Below are positions 24,625 through 32,076 of a stretch of 64,000 nt of DNA, piece by piece. The notes under the pieces are model-generated. The model worked only from the letters and a program-made list of their open reading frames with translations. It did no database searches and was not told the origin of the DNA. Origin of the DNA: Salinispora vitiensis (lineage in GTDB: Bacteria > Actinomycetota > Actinomycetes > Mycobacteriales > Micromonosporaceae); NCBI RefSeq assembly GCF_000378825.1, contig NZ_KB900389.1, positions 1 through 64,000 on the forward strand. The letters are read 5' to 3'. Each line of letters opens with the position of its first letter. Position 1 is the stretch's first letter. The translations under genes and the position numbers were made by a program.

Positions 24625-24840
24625 ATGAGCAGCATCAATCCCGGAGACATGATCGAGTTTCAGGTGGAGAAAGGTTCCCTTCCCATGGTCATGCAGGTAG
24701 TGACCATCACCCTCGCCACGGACTACATGATGATCCAGGGGGTAGTGGAGGACTGCCGGGAAGGGGTAGTGAAGGACCACCAGGAAGTCGTGGTGATCGC
24801 GGGTCCGGATGCGGCAGTCAAGCTTGTTTCCGTCTCCTGA
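24625..24840 (+). CDS. small hypothetical protein, 71 aa
   Basis: Beta-rich, acidic at the C-terminus (GDMIEFQVEKGSLPMVMQVV, EVVVIAGPDAAVKLVSVS). Ribosome site GAGGGGGAACA. Own promoter with the longest hairpin. A double terminator follows. No family. Confidence 0.7.
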   Translation: MSSINPGDMIEFQVEKGSLPMVMQVVTITLATDYMMIQGVVEDCREGVVKDHQEVVVIAGPDAAVKLVSVS

Positions 24841-24843
24841 TCT

Positions 24844-24893
24844 ACACGGTTGCGCCCCCGCTCTGCGCACGCAGGGTGGGGGCGCAACCGTGT
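24844..24893 (+). terminator. long hairpin terminator
   Basis: Arms begin ACACGGTTGCGCCCCCGC and end GGGGGCGCAACCGTGT. Immediately after the 24625 gene. Confidence 0.75.
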
Positions 24894-24961
24894 GCGCGGC
24901 GTTTCCCCCGGGCCGCTGGATCGCCACCTAAAGAACCCAAGTAAAAGGATCGAAATCCTAC

Positions 24962-25024
24962 TTGCCAACTTCTGTTGTCCCGATTATGGTGGTTGGTGTG
25001 AGGCCGGGGGAGCTGGAACCCCCG
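24962..25024 (+). promoter_or_regulatory. module promoter plus AGCTGGAA hairpin
   Basis: TTGCCA (24962), 17 bp spacer ACTTCTGTTGTCCCGAT, TATGGT (24985). Hairpin CGGGGG-AGCTGGAA-CCCCCG (25005-25024). Confidence 0.85.
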
Positions 25025-25053
25025 ACCCGCCCCCCCCCGAAACGAGGTCGAAC

Positions 25054-25410
25054 ATGTCAATGTCGATGCCAGTCCTCAATGATCTTGACCGTGCCCCGGC
25101 CGACCATCAGGTCACACTCAGCCAGATCGGCCGACGCCGACTGCTCCTGTTGGGTGCCCACAAGTTCCGCCACGATGACCCGAAGGGGGAACTTCGATTC
25201 ACCATAGGAGAGGGTTCACGTACCGCGCTGGTGATCGTGGTTCTGAGAGCCGACGACACGTACGGCGTCGAGATCGGGCGGATGCGTCGGCGGCGAGGGG
25301 AAGGACTCCCCTCGTGGAAGACCCTCAAGGTCAAGGAGAGCGGCATCTACTGCGACACCCTCGGGGAAGTCCTGGAGGGGATGTGGAACGAGGCGTACTA
25401 CGGCTCTTGA
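25054..25410 (+). CDS. small hypothetical protein, 118 aa
   Basis: Contains a basic helical segment (IGRRRLLLLGAHKFRHDD) and a strand-rich centre (LRFTIGEGSRTALVIVVLRADDTYGVEIGRMRRRRGEG), ending with EVLEGMWNEAYYG. Ribosome site AACGAGGTCG. Own promoter and terminator. No family assigned. Confidence 0.7.
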   Translation: MSMSMPVLNDLDRAPADHQVTLSQIGRRRLLLLGAHKFRHDDPKGELRFTIGEGSRTALVIVVLRADDTYGVEIGRMRRRRGEGLPSWKTLKVKESGIYCDTLGEVLEGMWNEAYYGS

Positions 25411-25418
25411 GCCTCACC

Positions 25419-25452
25419 GCATGAGAGGGGCGCTCTGCCGCCCCTCTCATGC
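25419..25452 (+). terminator. hairpin terminator
   Basis: Arms GCATGAGAGGGG and CCCCTCTCATGC after the 25054 gene. Confidence 0.7.
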
Positions 25453-25532
25453 GAAGACCCCGCTGGGCCACGCCGGCGCTGGCACGGGCACCCGGAATGG
25501 AATATCGGCTAAGCCCCCGGTCACGGCCGGTC

Positions 25533-25568
25533 AGTCACCCCCGCTCCTCGCGAGGAGCGGGGGTGACT
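25533..25568 (+). terminator. loopless 18-bp palindrome terminator
   Basis: AGTCACCCCCGCTCCTCG followed directly by its complement. Homologous to 24431-24465. Confidence 0.7.
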
Positions 25569-25636
25569 GCTGTCTACGGAGCTTGCGGGGCCGGGACACC
25601 CCCAAACCCGACCACTTAAAAACATCTAAGGAAGCC

Positions 25637-25700
25637 TTGATAACTTCTGCTGTCCCGGTTAGTGTAGTGGGTGTCAAGGCGAGGTAGCTGGAACCTCGCC
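25637..25700 (+). promoter_or_regulatory. module promoter plus AGCTGGA hairpin
   Basis: TTGATA (25637), spacer ACTTCTGCTGTCCCGGT identical to the 24543 copy, TAGTGT (25660). Hairpin GGCGAGGT-AGCTGGA-ACCTCGCC (25678-25700), a completely different stem around the same loop. Confidence 0.88.
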
Positions 25701-25720
25701 CCTCAGAGAGGGCCGCGCCC

Positions 25721-26095
25721 ATGCCAATCCCGATCATCGACCTAGAGGAAGTTAAGGCTGACCCGTACGACCGTGACCGCCGCTGGATCAAGTACCAGGG
25801 GGTTTTTGTCCACAGAGTGGATGGCCCGGTCCATAGCCCGGGGTATCCCCACCGGGTGCTGTCGGGGAGGCCGGGCGCACTGCTTTGTGCGGAGCCAATC
25901 ATCGAGTCCTGGCGTGGATCGGAGTGGACGGGCACCGGAACCTGGGAGAGCGGCCAACCGTTCGGCCCGGTGTTGAGCATCGGGGCGATAGTCCAGTTGA
26001 GGTTCCCATTCTGCGGGAACGGCCGCGTTCCCTTCTTCATGTTCCGGATCGTACGGCGTCGCGGGGCTGACCCGATGCTGAGGCCCATTGACTGA
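25721..26095 (+). CDS. hypothetical protein, 124 aa
   Basis: Contains DRDRRWIKYQGVFVHRV and GPVLSIGAIVQLRFPFCGNG; mixed beta-rich fold. Ribosome site CAGAGAGGGCCGCGCCC. Own promoter; followed by a large bidirectional terminator. Unrecognised. Confidence 0.7.
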   Translation: MPIPIIDLEEVKADPYDRDRRWIKYQGVFVHRVDGPVHSPGYPHRVLSGRPGALLCAEPIIESWRGSEWTGTGTWESGQPFGPVLSIGAIVQLRFPFCGNGRVPFFMFRIVRRRGADPMLRPID

Positions 26096-26138
26096 CTCGC
26101 GGGCAGCCTGCGTCCAAGGCACCCTGCGTGTGAACACC

Positions 26139-26195
26139 GTACCGCACATGCTCGCCCCGCCCCGGCTTGTCCGGCGGGGCGAGCATGTGCGGTAC
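26139..26195 (+). terminator. large hairpin terminator (rightward gene)
   Basis: Arms of about 23 bp starting GTACCGCACATGCTCG. Lies between convergent genes 25721 and 26314. Confidence 0.75.
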
Positions 26196-26263
26196 CCGTC
26201 ACTTTCCCCGCCGGGCGTGCGTTTCTGCCGGGTGCGGTCGTCGGGTCAGCTCCGGCGTTAAGT

Positions 26264-26308
26264 CTGTGGCTTCCGAGGGCAGATCGGGGCCGCCCTCGGA
26301 AGCCACAG
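26264..26308 (-). terminator. large hairpin terminator (leftward gene)
   Basis: Arms of 17 bp starting CTGTGGCTTCCGAGGGC. Follows the end of the leftward 26314 gene. Confidence 0.75.
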
Positions 26309-26313
26309 GGCTG

Positions 26314-26820
26314 TCAGGCGTGGGGGATGGGCAACCGCAATTGCCGGCACACGCGGTCGGCCGCATTGTGCGGCATGTATGCGATGCCGACGCCGTGGCC
26401 GTATGGGGTGGCACTCCATGCGCCCGGCCCGGCCATATCGGGAAATACCCGCTGGGCAACGCGGATAGCCGCCGCTTGCTCTTCCTCGTAGGAGCACAGC
26501 GCCTTCTGCCTGACCCCATCCTGATGAGCGGTTATGGTGTTCCCGATCTTGTGCAGGGGGACGGGAACCTCCGCACCAGTTCGGCTACTCCGAATGCGAG
26601 CGAAGGTCAACGTGTAGCCGCGGTTAGTTGCGGTTGCGTACACCCGCACCAATCGGATTCGCTCGATAGTGAGTCCTCTCTGGTTGTTTGTGGTGATGTC
26701 TACCGGGGCTCCCTCAAGGGCCCCGATGAGGTGGCGCATCATCCCCGCCGTCCACATGTTCGGCTCGGTTGGGGGGGTCAGCCCCACATGGGGGAAGTTC
26801 CGAGGTTCGATGTTTTCCAT
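26314..26820 (-). CDS. hypothetical protein, 168 aa
   Basis: Beta-rich middle (VRVYATATNRGYTLTFARIRSS) and helical part (YEEEQAAAIRVAQRVFPDM), ending in a His/Pro-rich tail. CCGAGAGGAGAGCGC precedes the ATG. Transcribed from the divergent promoter pair with the 26989 gene. No known function. Confidence 0.7.
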   Translation of the reverse strand: MENIEPRNFPHVGLTPPTEPNMWTAGMMRHLIGALEGAPVDITTNNQRGLTIERIRLVRVYATATNRGYTLTFARIRSSRTGAEVPVPLHKIGNTITAHQDGVRQKALCSYEEEQAAAIRVAQRVFPDMAGPGAWSATPYGHGVGIAYMPHNAADRVCRQLRLPIPHA

Positions 26821-26841
26821 GCGCTCTCCTCTCGGGGTGAA

Positions 26842-26903
26842 GCGGGATTCCAGCTCTCCCGCCTTACATCCATCACACTAACCGGACCATTAAAAGTTAT
26901 CAA
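26842..26903 (-). promoter_or_regulatory. module promoter plus AGCTGGAA hairpin (leftward)
   Basis: On the minus strand TTGATA (26898-26903), 17 bp spacer ACTTTTAATGGTCCGGT, TAGTGT (26875-26880). Hairpin with arms GCGGGA/TCCCGC (26842-26862). Only 6 bases separate its -35 from that of the rightward partner. Confidence 0.85.
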
Positions 26904-26909
26904 GGCTCC

Positions 26910-26965
26910 TTGTAAACTTTCTAATGGTCTGGTTAAGTGGTGGGTGTGGGCGGAGTTGGAACCGC
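26910..26965 (+). promoter_or_regulatory. module promoter plus AGTTGGAA hairpin (rightward)
   Basis: TTGTAA (26910), 17 bp spacer, TTAAGT (26933). Hairpin GCGG-AGTTGGAA-CCGC (26950-26965), with one loop change. Confidence 0.8.
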
Positions 26966-26988
26966 TCGCACACCGAGAGGAGGGCCCC

Positions 26989-27336
26989 ATGGCCACGGCA
27001 CACACCTCCCTACCGCTGGTTCCGGCGGCGCTCGCGCAGTACCTGCGCGAGCGGGAGGCCGCGCGCGCGGCAACGCGCGCGGCGGTGAACGAAGCGATCC
27101 GATACGGGGGAGACACACTGCGGGCAGAAGGGCAGGTCCCCTACCCGCGCCTCACCCCCGAGCTGAATGGGCTACAGGTCGAATACGACCGGGCCTATCA
27201 GAGCGCCGCTCGAGCGGCGGCCCGCCAGGGACGCCTTCTCGGTGCGAACCCGACGAAGGTGGCGGCCCTCTGGTCTGATCATCGGCCGAATGGGATGTGT
27301 CCCGTGTGTGCGGCCACCCACGCGGGGTGGTGCTGA
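26989..27336 (+). CDS. hypothetical protein with CPVCAATHAG zinc-ribbon-like end, 115 aa
   Basis: Ala/Arg-rich helical protein (ALAQYLREREAARAATRAAVNEAIRYGGD; YDRAYQSAARAAARQGRLLGA) ending MCPVCAATHAGWC, which could bind a metal. Ribosome site GAGAGGAGGGCCCC. Paired divergently with the 26314 gene. Confidence 0.7.
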   Translation: MATAHTSLPLVPAALAQYLREREAARAATRAAVNEAIRYGGDTLRAEGQVPYPRLTPELNGLQVEYDRAYQSAARAAARQGRLLGANPTKVAALWSDHRPNGMCPVCAATHAGWC

Positions 27337-27416
27337 TCTGCTGCGCCTCGGGCCCACGCCGGGGCGCTCAACCCCACTCACCGATACCGCCGACATCACA
27401 AGGAGGACGGAAGAAG

Positions 27417-27503
27417 TTGAACAACTATGAGCGCGCCTACAACGAGGAACACGCGGCCGAGCGCATCGAACGGGCTCGTAAGCGCCTGAGCTTCAGGGTG
27501 TGA
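27417..27503 (+). CDS. possible 28-aa basic peptide
   Basis: TTG start after AAGGAGGACGGAAGAAG. Reads NNYERAYNEEHAAERIERAR and ends with a basic stretch. Too short to be sure; codon pattern is protein-like. Confidence 0.35.
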   Translation: MNNYERAYNEEHAAERIERARKRLSFRV

Positions 27504-27585
27504 ACCTGACATCCGAGTACGGATCGATGGAGTAGCAACTGGGGTCCTGATCGGAATCCCCCGTCGTAAGCGCGACCTCCCGGCG

Positions 27586-27909
27586 GTGGTCGCCCTGCTC
27601 GACCAAGCCGTCGAGCTGGGGGCCATTCACGGCCGTTGTGACGACGAGGCGGAGATGACTGCCTATCTGCTTGGCAGGCCCATCCCCGATCACGTCGAGT
27701 ATGACATTTCCCCGACTAACGTCCTCACCATGCGTCGCAACGGGATCGTGACCGAATTGCCCCTCCCCAGCGGACTGAAGCCGCTCCAGGTGATAGGTCA
27801 ACTCGCACGGTATCTGCCCGTCGTGTTCGCGATCGCTGGACGCCTCGCCGACGAGGTCGACACCGGCACGAAGCACGCCAGCGACGGCACCGGTTCGGCG
27901 ACCAGTTAG
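27586..27909 (+). CDS. hypothetical protein, about 107 aa (start uncertain)
   Basis: Readable helical protein (VVALLDQAVELGAIHGRCDDEAEMTAYLLGRPIPDHVEYDI; LKPLQVIGQLARYLPVVFAIAGRLADEVD). The frame stays open about 15 codons upstream of the GTG at 27586 without a good start or ribosome site, so the 5' end may have been altered. No module promoter. Function unknown. Confidence 0.5.
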   Translation: MVALLDQAVELGAIHGRCDDEAEMTAYLLGRPIPDHVEYDISPTNVLTMRRNGIVTELPLPSGLKPLQVIGQLARYLPVVFAIAGRLADEVDTGTKHASDGTGSATS

Positions 27910-28004
27910 GCGGACCCCACCCCCAAGGCCCTGGGGGTGGGGGTTTCCGTCGACGCCCGTCTGTCGCTGTCACGTTGGCCGGCGGGCGGGCCGTTCGTGT
28001 GGCG

Positions 28005-28313
28005 TCAGTCGGCCTCGTGGGGCTGGCTTGTGGCGTTGAGGGCCGCGCGGACCTGCGCCACGGTGGGGACCTGCCAGGCGTGGGGGGCGGCGTGTCGGCG
28101 CCACGCCTCGAAGGCGGCGACGAGGGCCGGGAACTCTCTGCGGATTTTCTCCTGGACGTCGTAGCCGCCGGCCTCGCACGCGGCGAGTAGGTGGGCTGAG
28201 GCGGAGCCGGGCGTTTCGCCGAGTACCCGGGCCAGGATGCGGGTGTCGGCCACCTGGTCGGTGGGGTGCAGGGGTGGCAGGTCGTCGGTCCAGCGGTCAC
28301 AAAGGCCAGGCAT
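28005..28313 (-). CDS. hypothetical protein, 102 aa
   Basis: ATG with GAGGGGACCACC upstream. Helical protein (TRILARVLGETPGSASAHLLAACEAGGYDVQEKIRREFPALVAAFEAWRRHAA). Adjacent to the DUF397 promoter and divergent from it. No family. Confidence 0.65.
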   Translation of the reverse strand: MPGLCDRWTDDLPPLHPTDQVADTRILARVLGETPGSASAHLLAACEAGGYDVQEKIRREFPALVAAFEAWRRHAAPHAWQVPTVAQVRAALNATSQPHEAD

Positions 28314-28381
28314 GGTGGTCCCCTCGTGGGTTGGTTCCTCTCGGTACATCCATCGTGGCTCTTTTCATGATCACAGTAGAA

Positions 28382-28405
28382 ACTGTGTCGCCTTGGCGAC
28401 ACAGT
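28382..28405. promoter_or_regulatory. perfect 11-bp-arm palindrome, candidate operator
   Basis: ACTGTGTCGCC-TT-GGCGACACAGT upstream of the DUF397 gene and between it and the divergent 28005 gene. Related strings occur upstream of the regulators at 55495 (CACACAGTGTCGC) and 9795 (CACAGTAGCGGTGACA), suggesting an XRE-type binding site. Confidence 0.65.
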
Positions 28406-28475
28406 GTGGCGATCGGGTGGCGGGAATCGTTGGCACCGAGAGGAATTCCCCCGATCCCGCTACAAGGAGCATGTC

Positions 28476-28685
28476 ATGACAGCTCGCCCCAATATGTGGT
28501 TTAAGTCCTCCAAGAGTGGGCCCAACTGCGACAACTGCGTCGAAGTGAACTTCGGTGGCGTCGTCGCGGGGATGGCCGCCGTGCGCGACACGAAGGACCG
28601 GCAGGGTTCCGTGCTCGTGGTCGATGTGGCGTCGGTGGCCACGGTCGGCCGTGCTGCCGCGGCCGGGAGGCTGGTAGCCGTCTGA
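28476..28685 (+). CDS. DUF397 domain protein, 69 aa
   Basis: The start MWFKSSKSGPNCDNCVEV and the end DTKDRQGSVLVVDVASVAT are the DUF397 signature. In actinomycetes it usually lies next to a DUF5753 XRE regulator and may be its toxin/antitoxin-like partner. Here it is 17 kb from the DUF5753 gene. AAGGAGCATGTC precedes the ATG. Confidence 0.9.
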   Translation: MTARPNMWFKSSKSGPNCDNCVEVNFGGVVAGMAAVRDTKDRQGSVLVVDVASVATVGRAAAAGRLVAV

Positions 28686-28776
28686 CCTGGGGATGCCGTG
28701 CGGCCCGCGCCCATGTACGGGGGCGCGGGCCGCATTTTGCCTGTTTTACGGGACACGAAAAGCTATACAGTAAACC

Positions 28777-28842
28777 TTGTGTCTTTCTATTGGATTCGAT
28801 AGTGTGGTGTCTATCGAAGGGGGCGGTGGAGCTGGAACCACC
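28777..28842 (+). promoter_or_regulatory. module promoter plus AGCTGGAA hairpin
   Basis: TTGTGT (28777), 17 bp spacer CTTTCTATTGGATTCGA, TAGTGT (28800). Hairpin GGTGG-AGCTGGAA-CCACC (28825-28842). Confidence 0.88.
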
Positions 28843-28872
28843 ACTCCCGCAATCCGAGAGGGAGGCGACGCA

Positions 28873-29043
28873 ATGGCACGCAAGGAACCCCAGGGTGGGG
28901 CCACCTCAAAGCCCATCTGCGGCCAGTGCAGTGGTCGTGGCGGCAAGTGGGTGGACAAGAAGGTATCGACCGGCAAGGGCAAGGTGGAGTCCCAGAAACT
29001 TTGGGACACGTGCCCCCGTTGCAAGGGTTCAGGCTGGCTCTGA
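28873..29043 (+). CDS. small zinc-finger-like protein (DnaJ-type CxxCxGxG), 56 aa
   Basis: Two CxxC pairs: ICGQCSGRGGKW and DTCPRCKGSGWL. This is the DnaJ-type zinc-ribbon pattern, so structural zinc is likely. Lys-rich centre. Ribosome site GAGAGGGAGGCGACGCA. Followed by a second CxxC protein 19 bases on, probably an operon. Confidence 0.75.
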   Translation: MARKEPQGGATSKPICGQCSGRGGKWVDKKVSTGKGKVESQKLWDTCPRCKGSGWL

Positions 29044-29062
29044 CCTGACGTACGCTGCGCAC

Positions 29063-29314
29063 ATGGTTGTGTGCCCTCTGTGCAGGGGGGATGGTTGGAT
29101 CTCCCGGGACGTTGCCGCCCTGGGGCCGATCCGGCCGTCCCCCCGTAGCCTGTTCATCATCAACGGCCGCGGATTTGCGAACGTGCCCCCCGGCATGATG
29201 GCTACCGCCCATGTGGCCCACCCGTGCCGCGCATGTCGGGGCCAGGGACGGTGGGGAGCTGACGGGGGAGAGCCCCCAGTCGAGGAACCGCCCCCGGCGG
29301 TCACTCCAACATGA
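29063..29314 (+). CDS. second small zinc-ribbon-like protein, 83 aa
   Basis: CPLCRGDGWI at the N-terminus and CRACRGQGRW near the C-terminus give the same DnaJ-like double pattern as the preceding gene; probably a diverged duplicate. Pro/Glu-rich tail. No obvious ribosome site. The 3' end overlaps the leftward HTH gene by 14 bases. Confidence 0.65.
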   Translation: MVVCPLCRGDGWISRDVAALGPIRPSPRSLFIINGRGFANVPPGMMATAHVAHPCRACRGQGRWGADGGEPPVEEPPPAVTPT

Positions 29315-29606
29315 CGCGCTTGCGTCCTACCGGGCTCGCCCCGGTGTCGGCCTCCACCACGGCCACGCCGCCGGGGCCGCTCCACCGGCAGACCGACTCC
29401 CACCGCCCCGAGGACCGGTGGAGAAGGCGTGCCGGGGTGTCCGGGCTCGGCGGAACCGGCCAGCCTTTCGCGGCGGCCAACTCCCCCTTGGTGACCACCG
29501 CGAGCAGCCCACGCCGCCGCCAGTCGCGTAACCGCGCTGGTGTGACCTCCGGAAACCGCGCGCGGATGTCAGATGCCGTGACGTACTCCACGCCGTTGAT
29601 CATCAT
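29301..29606 (-). CDS. HTH protein (MerR/excisionase-like N-terminus), 101 aa
   Basis: MMINGVEYVTASDIRARFPEVTPARLRDWRRRGLLAVVTKGE gives an HTH like those of excisionases and MerR-type proteins, followed by a C-terminal part of unknown fold. Last gene of the overlapping leftward operon 32195-29301. Could be a regulator or recombination directionality factor. Confidence 0.65.
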   Translation of the reverse strand: MMINGVEYVTASDIRARFPEVTPARLRDWRRRGLLAVVTKGELAAAKGWPVPPSPDTPARLLHRSSGRWESVCRWSGPGGVAVVEADTGASPVGRKRVMLE

Positions 29607-29609
29607 GGC

Positions 29610-29915
29610 TCACACCAGCCCAATCATGCCGCCGGGGTCAGGCCGGCGGCCGTCCGGCAGACAGTGCCCCACGAATGGGCGCAGCCAGCCGGGGACCTGC
29701 GCGAACGTGTCGGCCTGGTGCGCCTGGTAGACCTGGCGGGCGTGCTCACGGCACACGTCGAGGTAGTCGCCGGGTCTCCACCACCGGCCCGCGAGGTGGG
29801 CCAACCGGTGGAACACGAACGCGCGCGTAGCGGTACGGGGACACCCCGGAGCCACGCAGTAGTGCCCCTCCGTGGCACGTGTCCGCAGTGCGTCGGCGAT
29901 CGCTTCCGTGCTCAC
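29610..29915 (-). CDS. hypothetical Cys/His-rich protein, 101 aa
   Basis: CVAPGCPRTATRAFVFHRLAHLAG and VCREHARQVYQAH suggest a Cys/His zinc site. Three bases separate it from the HTH gene. Member of the seven-gene operon. Confidence 0.65.
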   Translation of the reverse strand: MSTEAIADALRTRATEGHYCVAPGCPRTATRAFVFHRLAHLAGRWWRPGDYLDVCREHARQVYQAHQADTFAQVPGWLRPFVGHCLPDGRRPDPGGMIGLV

Positions 29916-29925
29916 GAGCGGCCAA

Positions 29926-30423
29926 TCATCGGCCTGGCTGCCAGGCCGGGTCGTAGCCGACCGCCCACGAGGCGTACGGCACGGCAGCGCGGCGCAGTGT
30001 CAGGCACGGCCACACCTGTCCGCAGCTCGGGCACGCCGGACCGCCGGCCAAGACGTACTCGGCGCGGCCGGCGTGGGTGCGCAGCACGTCGCGGGTCACC
30101 AACACCAGACCCGGCACCAGATTCCGGGCGGTAGTGATGATTCGGGTGGTGGCCTGGTTTTCCCGGCGGGTGCCGTGGGTGATGCGCGCGAACAGTTCAG
30201 CGACCTTGCGGGGCGTGGAAGGCCCTACCCACCAGGTGCCGCGTAACAGCTCCATCTGCCACGGCGCGGGCGGGGCCTGCCGGTCGTAGCGCTCCAGGTC
30301 ATCGCAGGCACGGGTGAGCCAGTCATGCAGGGGATGCGTCAGGACCGGCGGTGTCGCGGGGGTACGCGGCCCGACGAGGGGATTGCCGCGCGGCCGGTCA
30401 GCGTAGTCCAGATCGTGGCCCAT
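29926..30423 (-). CDS. hypothetical protein with CPSCGQVWPC motif, 165 aa
   Basis: Helical N-terminal half (LHDWLTRACDDLERYDRQ...KVAELFARITHGTRRE), then TTRIITTARNLVPGLVLVTRDVLRTHAG, then CPSCGQVWPC, typical of zinc-ribbon phage proteins. GGAGGACATC precedes the ATG, a strong ribosome site. It overlaps the previous gene by 85 bases. Confidence 0.7.
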   Translation of the reverse strand: MGHDLDYADRPRGNPLVGPRTPATPPVLTHPLHDWLTRACDDLERYDRQAPPAPWQMELLRGTWWVGPSTPRKVAELFARITHGTRRENQATTRIITTARNLVPGLVLVTRDVLRTHAGRAEYVLAGGPACPSCGQVWPCLTLRRAAVPYASWAVGYDPAWQPGR

Positions 30424-30695
30424 GATGTCCTCCGCTGTTGGGGGCGGGTGGCAGCTACCCAGATCGATTGCGAGTCGGTGGTACGGCAGATGTGCGCCGT
30501 GGCGGGCAGCAGATGCAGCCGGTGGCGGGCGGCGGCACGTCGCACGATGCCCATCAGTCGATGCCAGTCGTCGCCGTCAACGGTGCGGCGGGCGTTGGTT
30601 GACCACACGACAAGCCGGGCGTCACGGGGCCAGCGCACGTGCCCGCACCCTCGGGCGGTGCTGGGCCGTGCGGTGACCCGGTGGCGGGCGCTCAC
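30339..30695 (-). CDS. hypothetical protein, 118 aa
   Basis: GTG start overlaps the previous stop (GTGA). The readable core GHVRWPRDARLVVWSTNARRTVDGDDWHRLMGIVRRAAARHRLHLLPATAHICRTTDS has protein-like composition; the last third is shared in another frame with the 30423 gene, so the true end may be altered. Confidence 0.5.
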   Translation of the reverse strand: MSARHRVTARPSTARGCGHVRWPRDARLVVWSTNARRTVDGDDWHRLMGIVRRAAARHRLHLLPATAHICRTTDSQSIWVAATRPQQRRTSWATIWTTLTGRAAIPSSGRVPPRHRRS

Positions 30696-30991
30696 CGGTG
30701 CCACCGGATGACCAGTAGGGGCAGCAGCATCGACACCGCGTCGGAGCTGACACGGACACCGGCGCACAGGTTCCCGACCTCGACGCGGACCGTGAGCCGG
30801 CCGTCGACCAGGTGCAGCCCCCGCCGGTTGGCCGCGGGCGGCAGCTCGGCATTGATCGCGGCGAGGATCATGTAGGCGGCCTCCGAACGCTCGGCCAGCG
30901 GCACATACCGTCGCGGGCACAACGCGCGGGTGATGGCGTTGAAGACCACGGAGAACACGCGTTGGTCCCGGCCAGACAGCGATTCCGTCAT
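30692..30991 (-). CDS. hypothetical protein, 99 aa
   Basis: TESLSGRDQRVFSVVFNAITRALCPRRYVPLAERSEAAYMILAAINAELPPAANRRG: helical, with hydrophobic end. ATGA overlap with the upstream gene. Fourth from the start of the overlapping operon. Function unknown. Confidence 0.65.
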   Translation of the reverse strand: MTESLSGRDQRVFSVVFNAITRALCPRRYVPLAERSEAAYMILAAINAELPPAANRRGLHLVDGRLTVRVEVGNLCAGVRVSSDAVSMLLPLLVIRWHR

Positions 30992-32076
30992 GATCGGCCT
31001 CCGTGGCCCTGGCGGGTGGTGGTCAGGGGAGCCGACCGGGTGCGCGTCGCGCCACCGTGGCGGCCGTGCGCGAGCGCGGTCATGTCGACACCGAGGCGGG
31101 TGGCCAACCCGTCGGGTCCGCTCCACTCGGTCACGCCCCACCGGTGGCGGCGGCCGGGCCAGCGCACGGCACGTCCACATCCGCAGTCAGGGCCGACGCA
31201 GCGACAGTCGCCGTTGAGGCAGTGCACCGACCACTGCATCTCATCCAGCGACGACACCTCGGCGTGCAGCTCCCGCAGTCCGCAGGCCGGGCATCTGGCC
31301 GGTAGCCGGCGCAAGTCCTCGGTGTCCACGCCGACCGTCGCGCGCGCCATGCGGTTGGCGCGTTCGAGGACGTGCCTGGCGCGGTCGGCCAGCTCGGCGT
31401 CGGTGACCCGGGGCAGTAGGTCGGCCAGGAGTCCGACCGCCGTGGTCATGATGGCGTCAGGCAGGTCGTAGGCGACGACCGCGACGGCCTCGCCGGCGTG
31501 GCAGTGCCGGCACGGCACCGGGTCCGGCACCCACGGCTGTTCGTCGGGGGAGCCGGCCGGGCGGGCTGGCCATGGCTGTCCGGCTGGCCACCAGCGCGGC
31601 GGCAGTGTGCGTCCGGTGCCCCGGCAGGGTTGGCAGGCACCAACGAGTACGTGCGTGCCCTGCCGGATCACCGGCCGGACCGTGGGCAGCTCGCAGGCGG
31701 TGAGGACGGCGGCGGTGAGCGCGGCGACGTCGGCGGCGATGCGGGCGCGGGCGTGCACCGCGGCGAGGTTCGTAGCGGCAGCGTGGGGGGCTGAGGGCAC
31801 CCGTCCGCAGCGGATTGCCTCGGCGGCGGCCACGCGGTCTTTGTGCCACTGCTCGGCGCGGGCGTGTTCAGCGGCGGCGGCGATGGAGCGTTCGTGGCGG
31901 TAGGAGGGGGTGCCGGGGGTGCGGAACGCCGACAGCCACGGCCACGCGTCGCGCAGCTCCACTAGCCGGGCGACGGCCTCGGCGATGTGGTAGCCGGCAT
32001 CATTGTTGGTGGGAATCGGCGCGTAGTTGGGTGCGCCGTGGCGGTGACGCGGGGCCCGGCGGCGGTGAACGCTCAC
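30988..32076 (-). CDS. hypothetical Cys-rich protein, 362 aa
   Basis: Two zinc-finger-like clusters: CQPCRGTGR...CRHCHAGE in the middle and CPACGLRELHAE...CLNGDCRCVGPDCGCG near the end, both DnaJ- or ribbon-like. Largest gene of the operon. GTG start overlaps the stop of the 40-aa gene (GTGA). No recognised family; possibly nucleic-acid binding. Confidence 0.7.
   Translation of the reverse strand: MSVHRRRAPRHRHGAPNYAPIPTNNDAGYHIAEAVARLVELRDAWPWLSAFRTPGTPSYRHERSIAAAAEHARAEQWHKDRVAAAEAIRCGRVPSAPHAAATNLAAVHARARIAADVAALTAAVLTACELPTVRPVIRQGTHVLVGACQPCRGTGRTLPPRWWPAGQPWPARPAGSPDEQPWVPDPVPCRHCHAGEAVAVVAYDLPDAIMTTAVGLLADLLPRVTDAELADRARHVLERANRMARATVGVDTEDLRRLPARCPACGLRELHAEVSSLDEMQWSVHCLNGDCRCVGPDCGCGRAVRWPGRRHRWGVTEWSGPDGLATRLGVDMTALAHGRHGGATRTRSAPLTTTRQGHGGRS

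Noticed and set aside
27725..28402. 225-codon minus-strand frame
   Set aside because: Low-complexity Pro/Arg shadow over two real genes (27586 and 28005).
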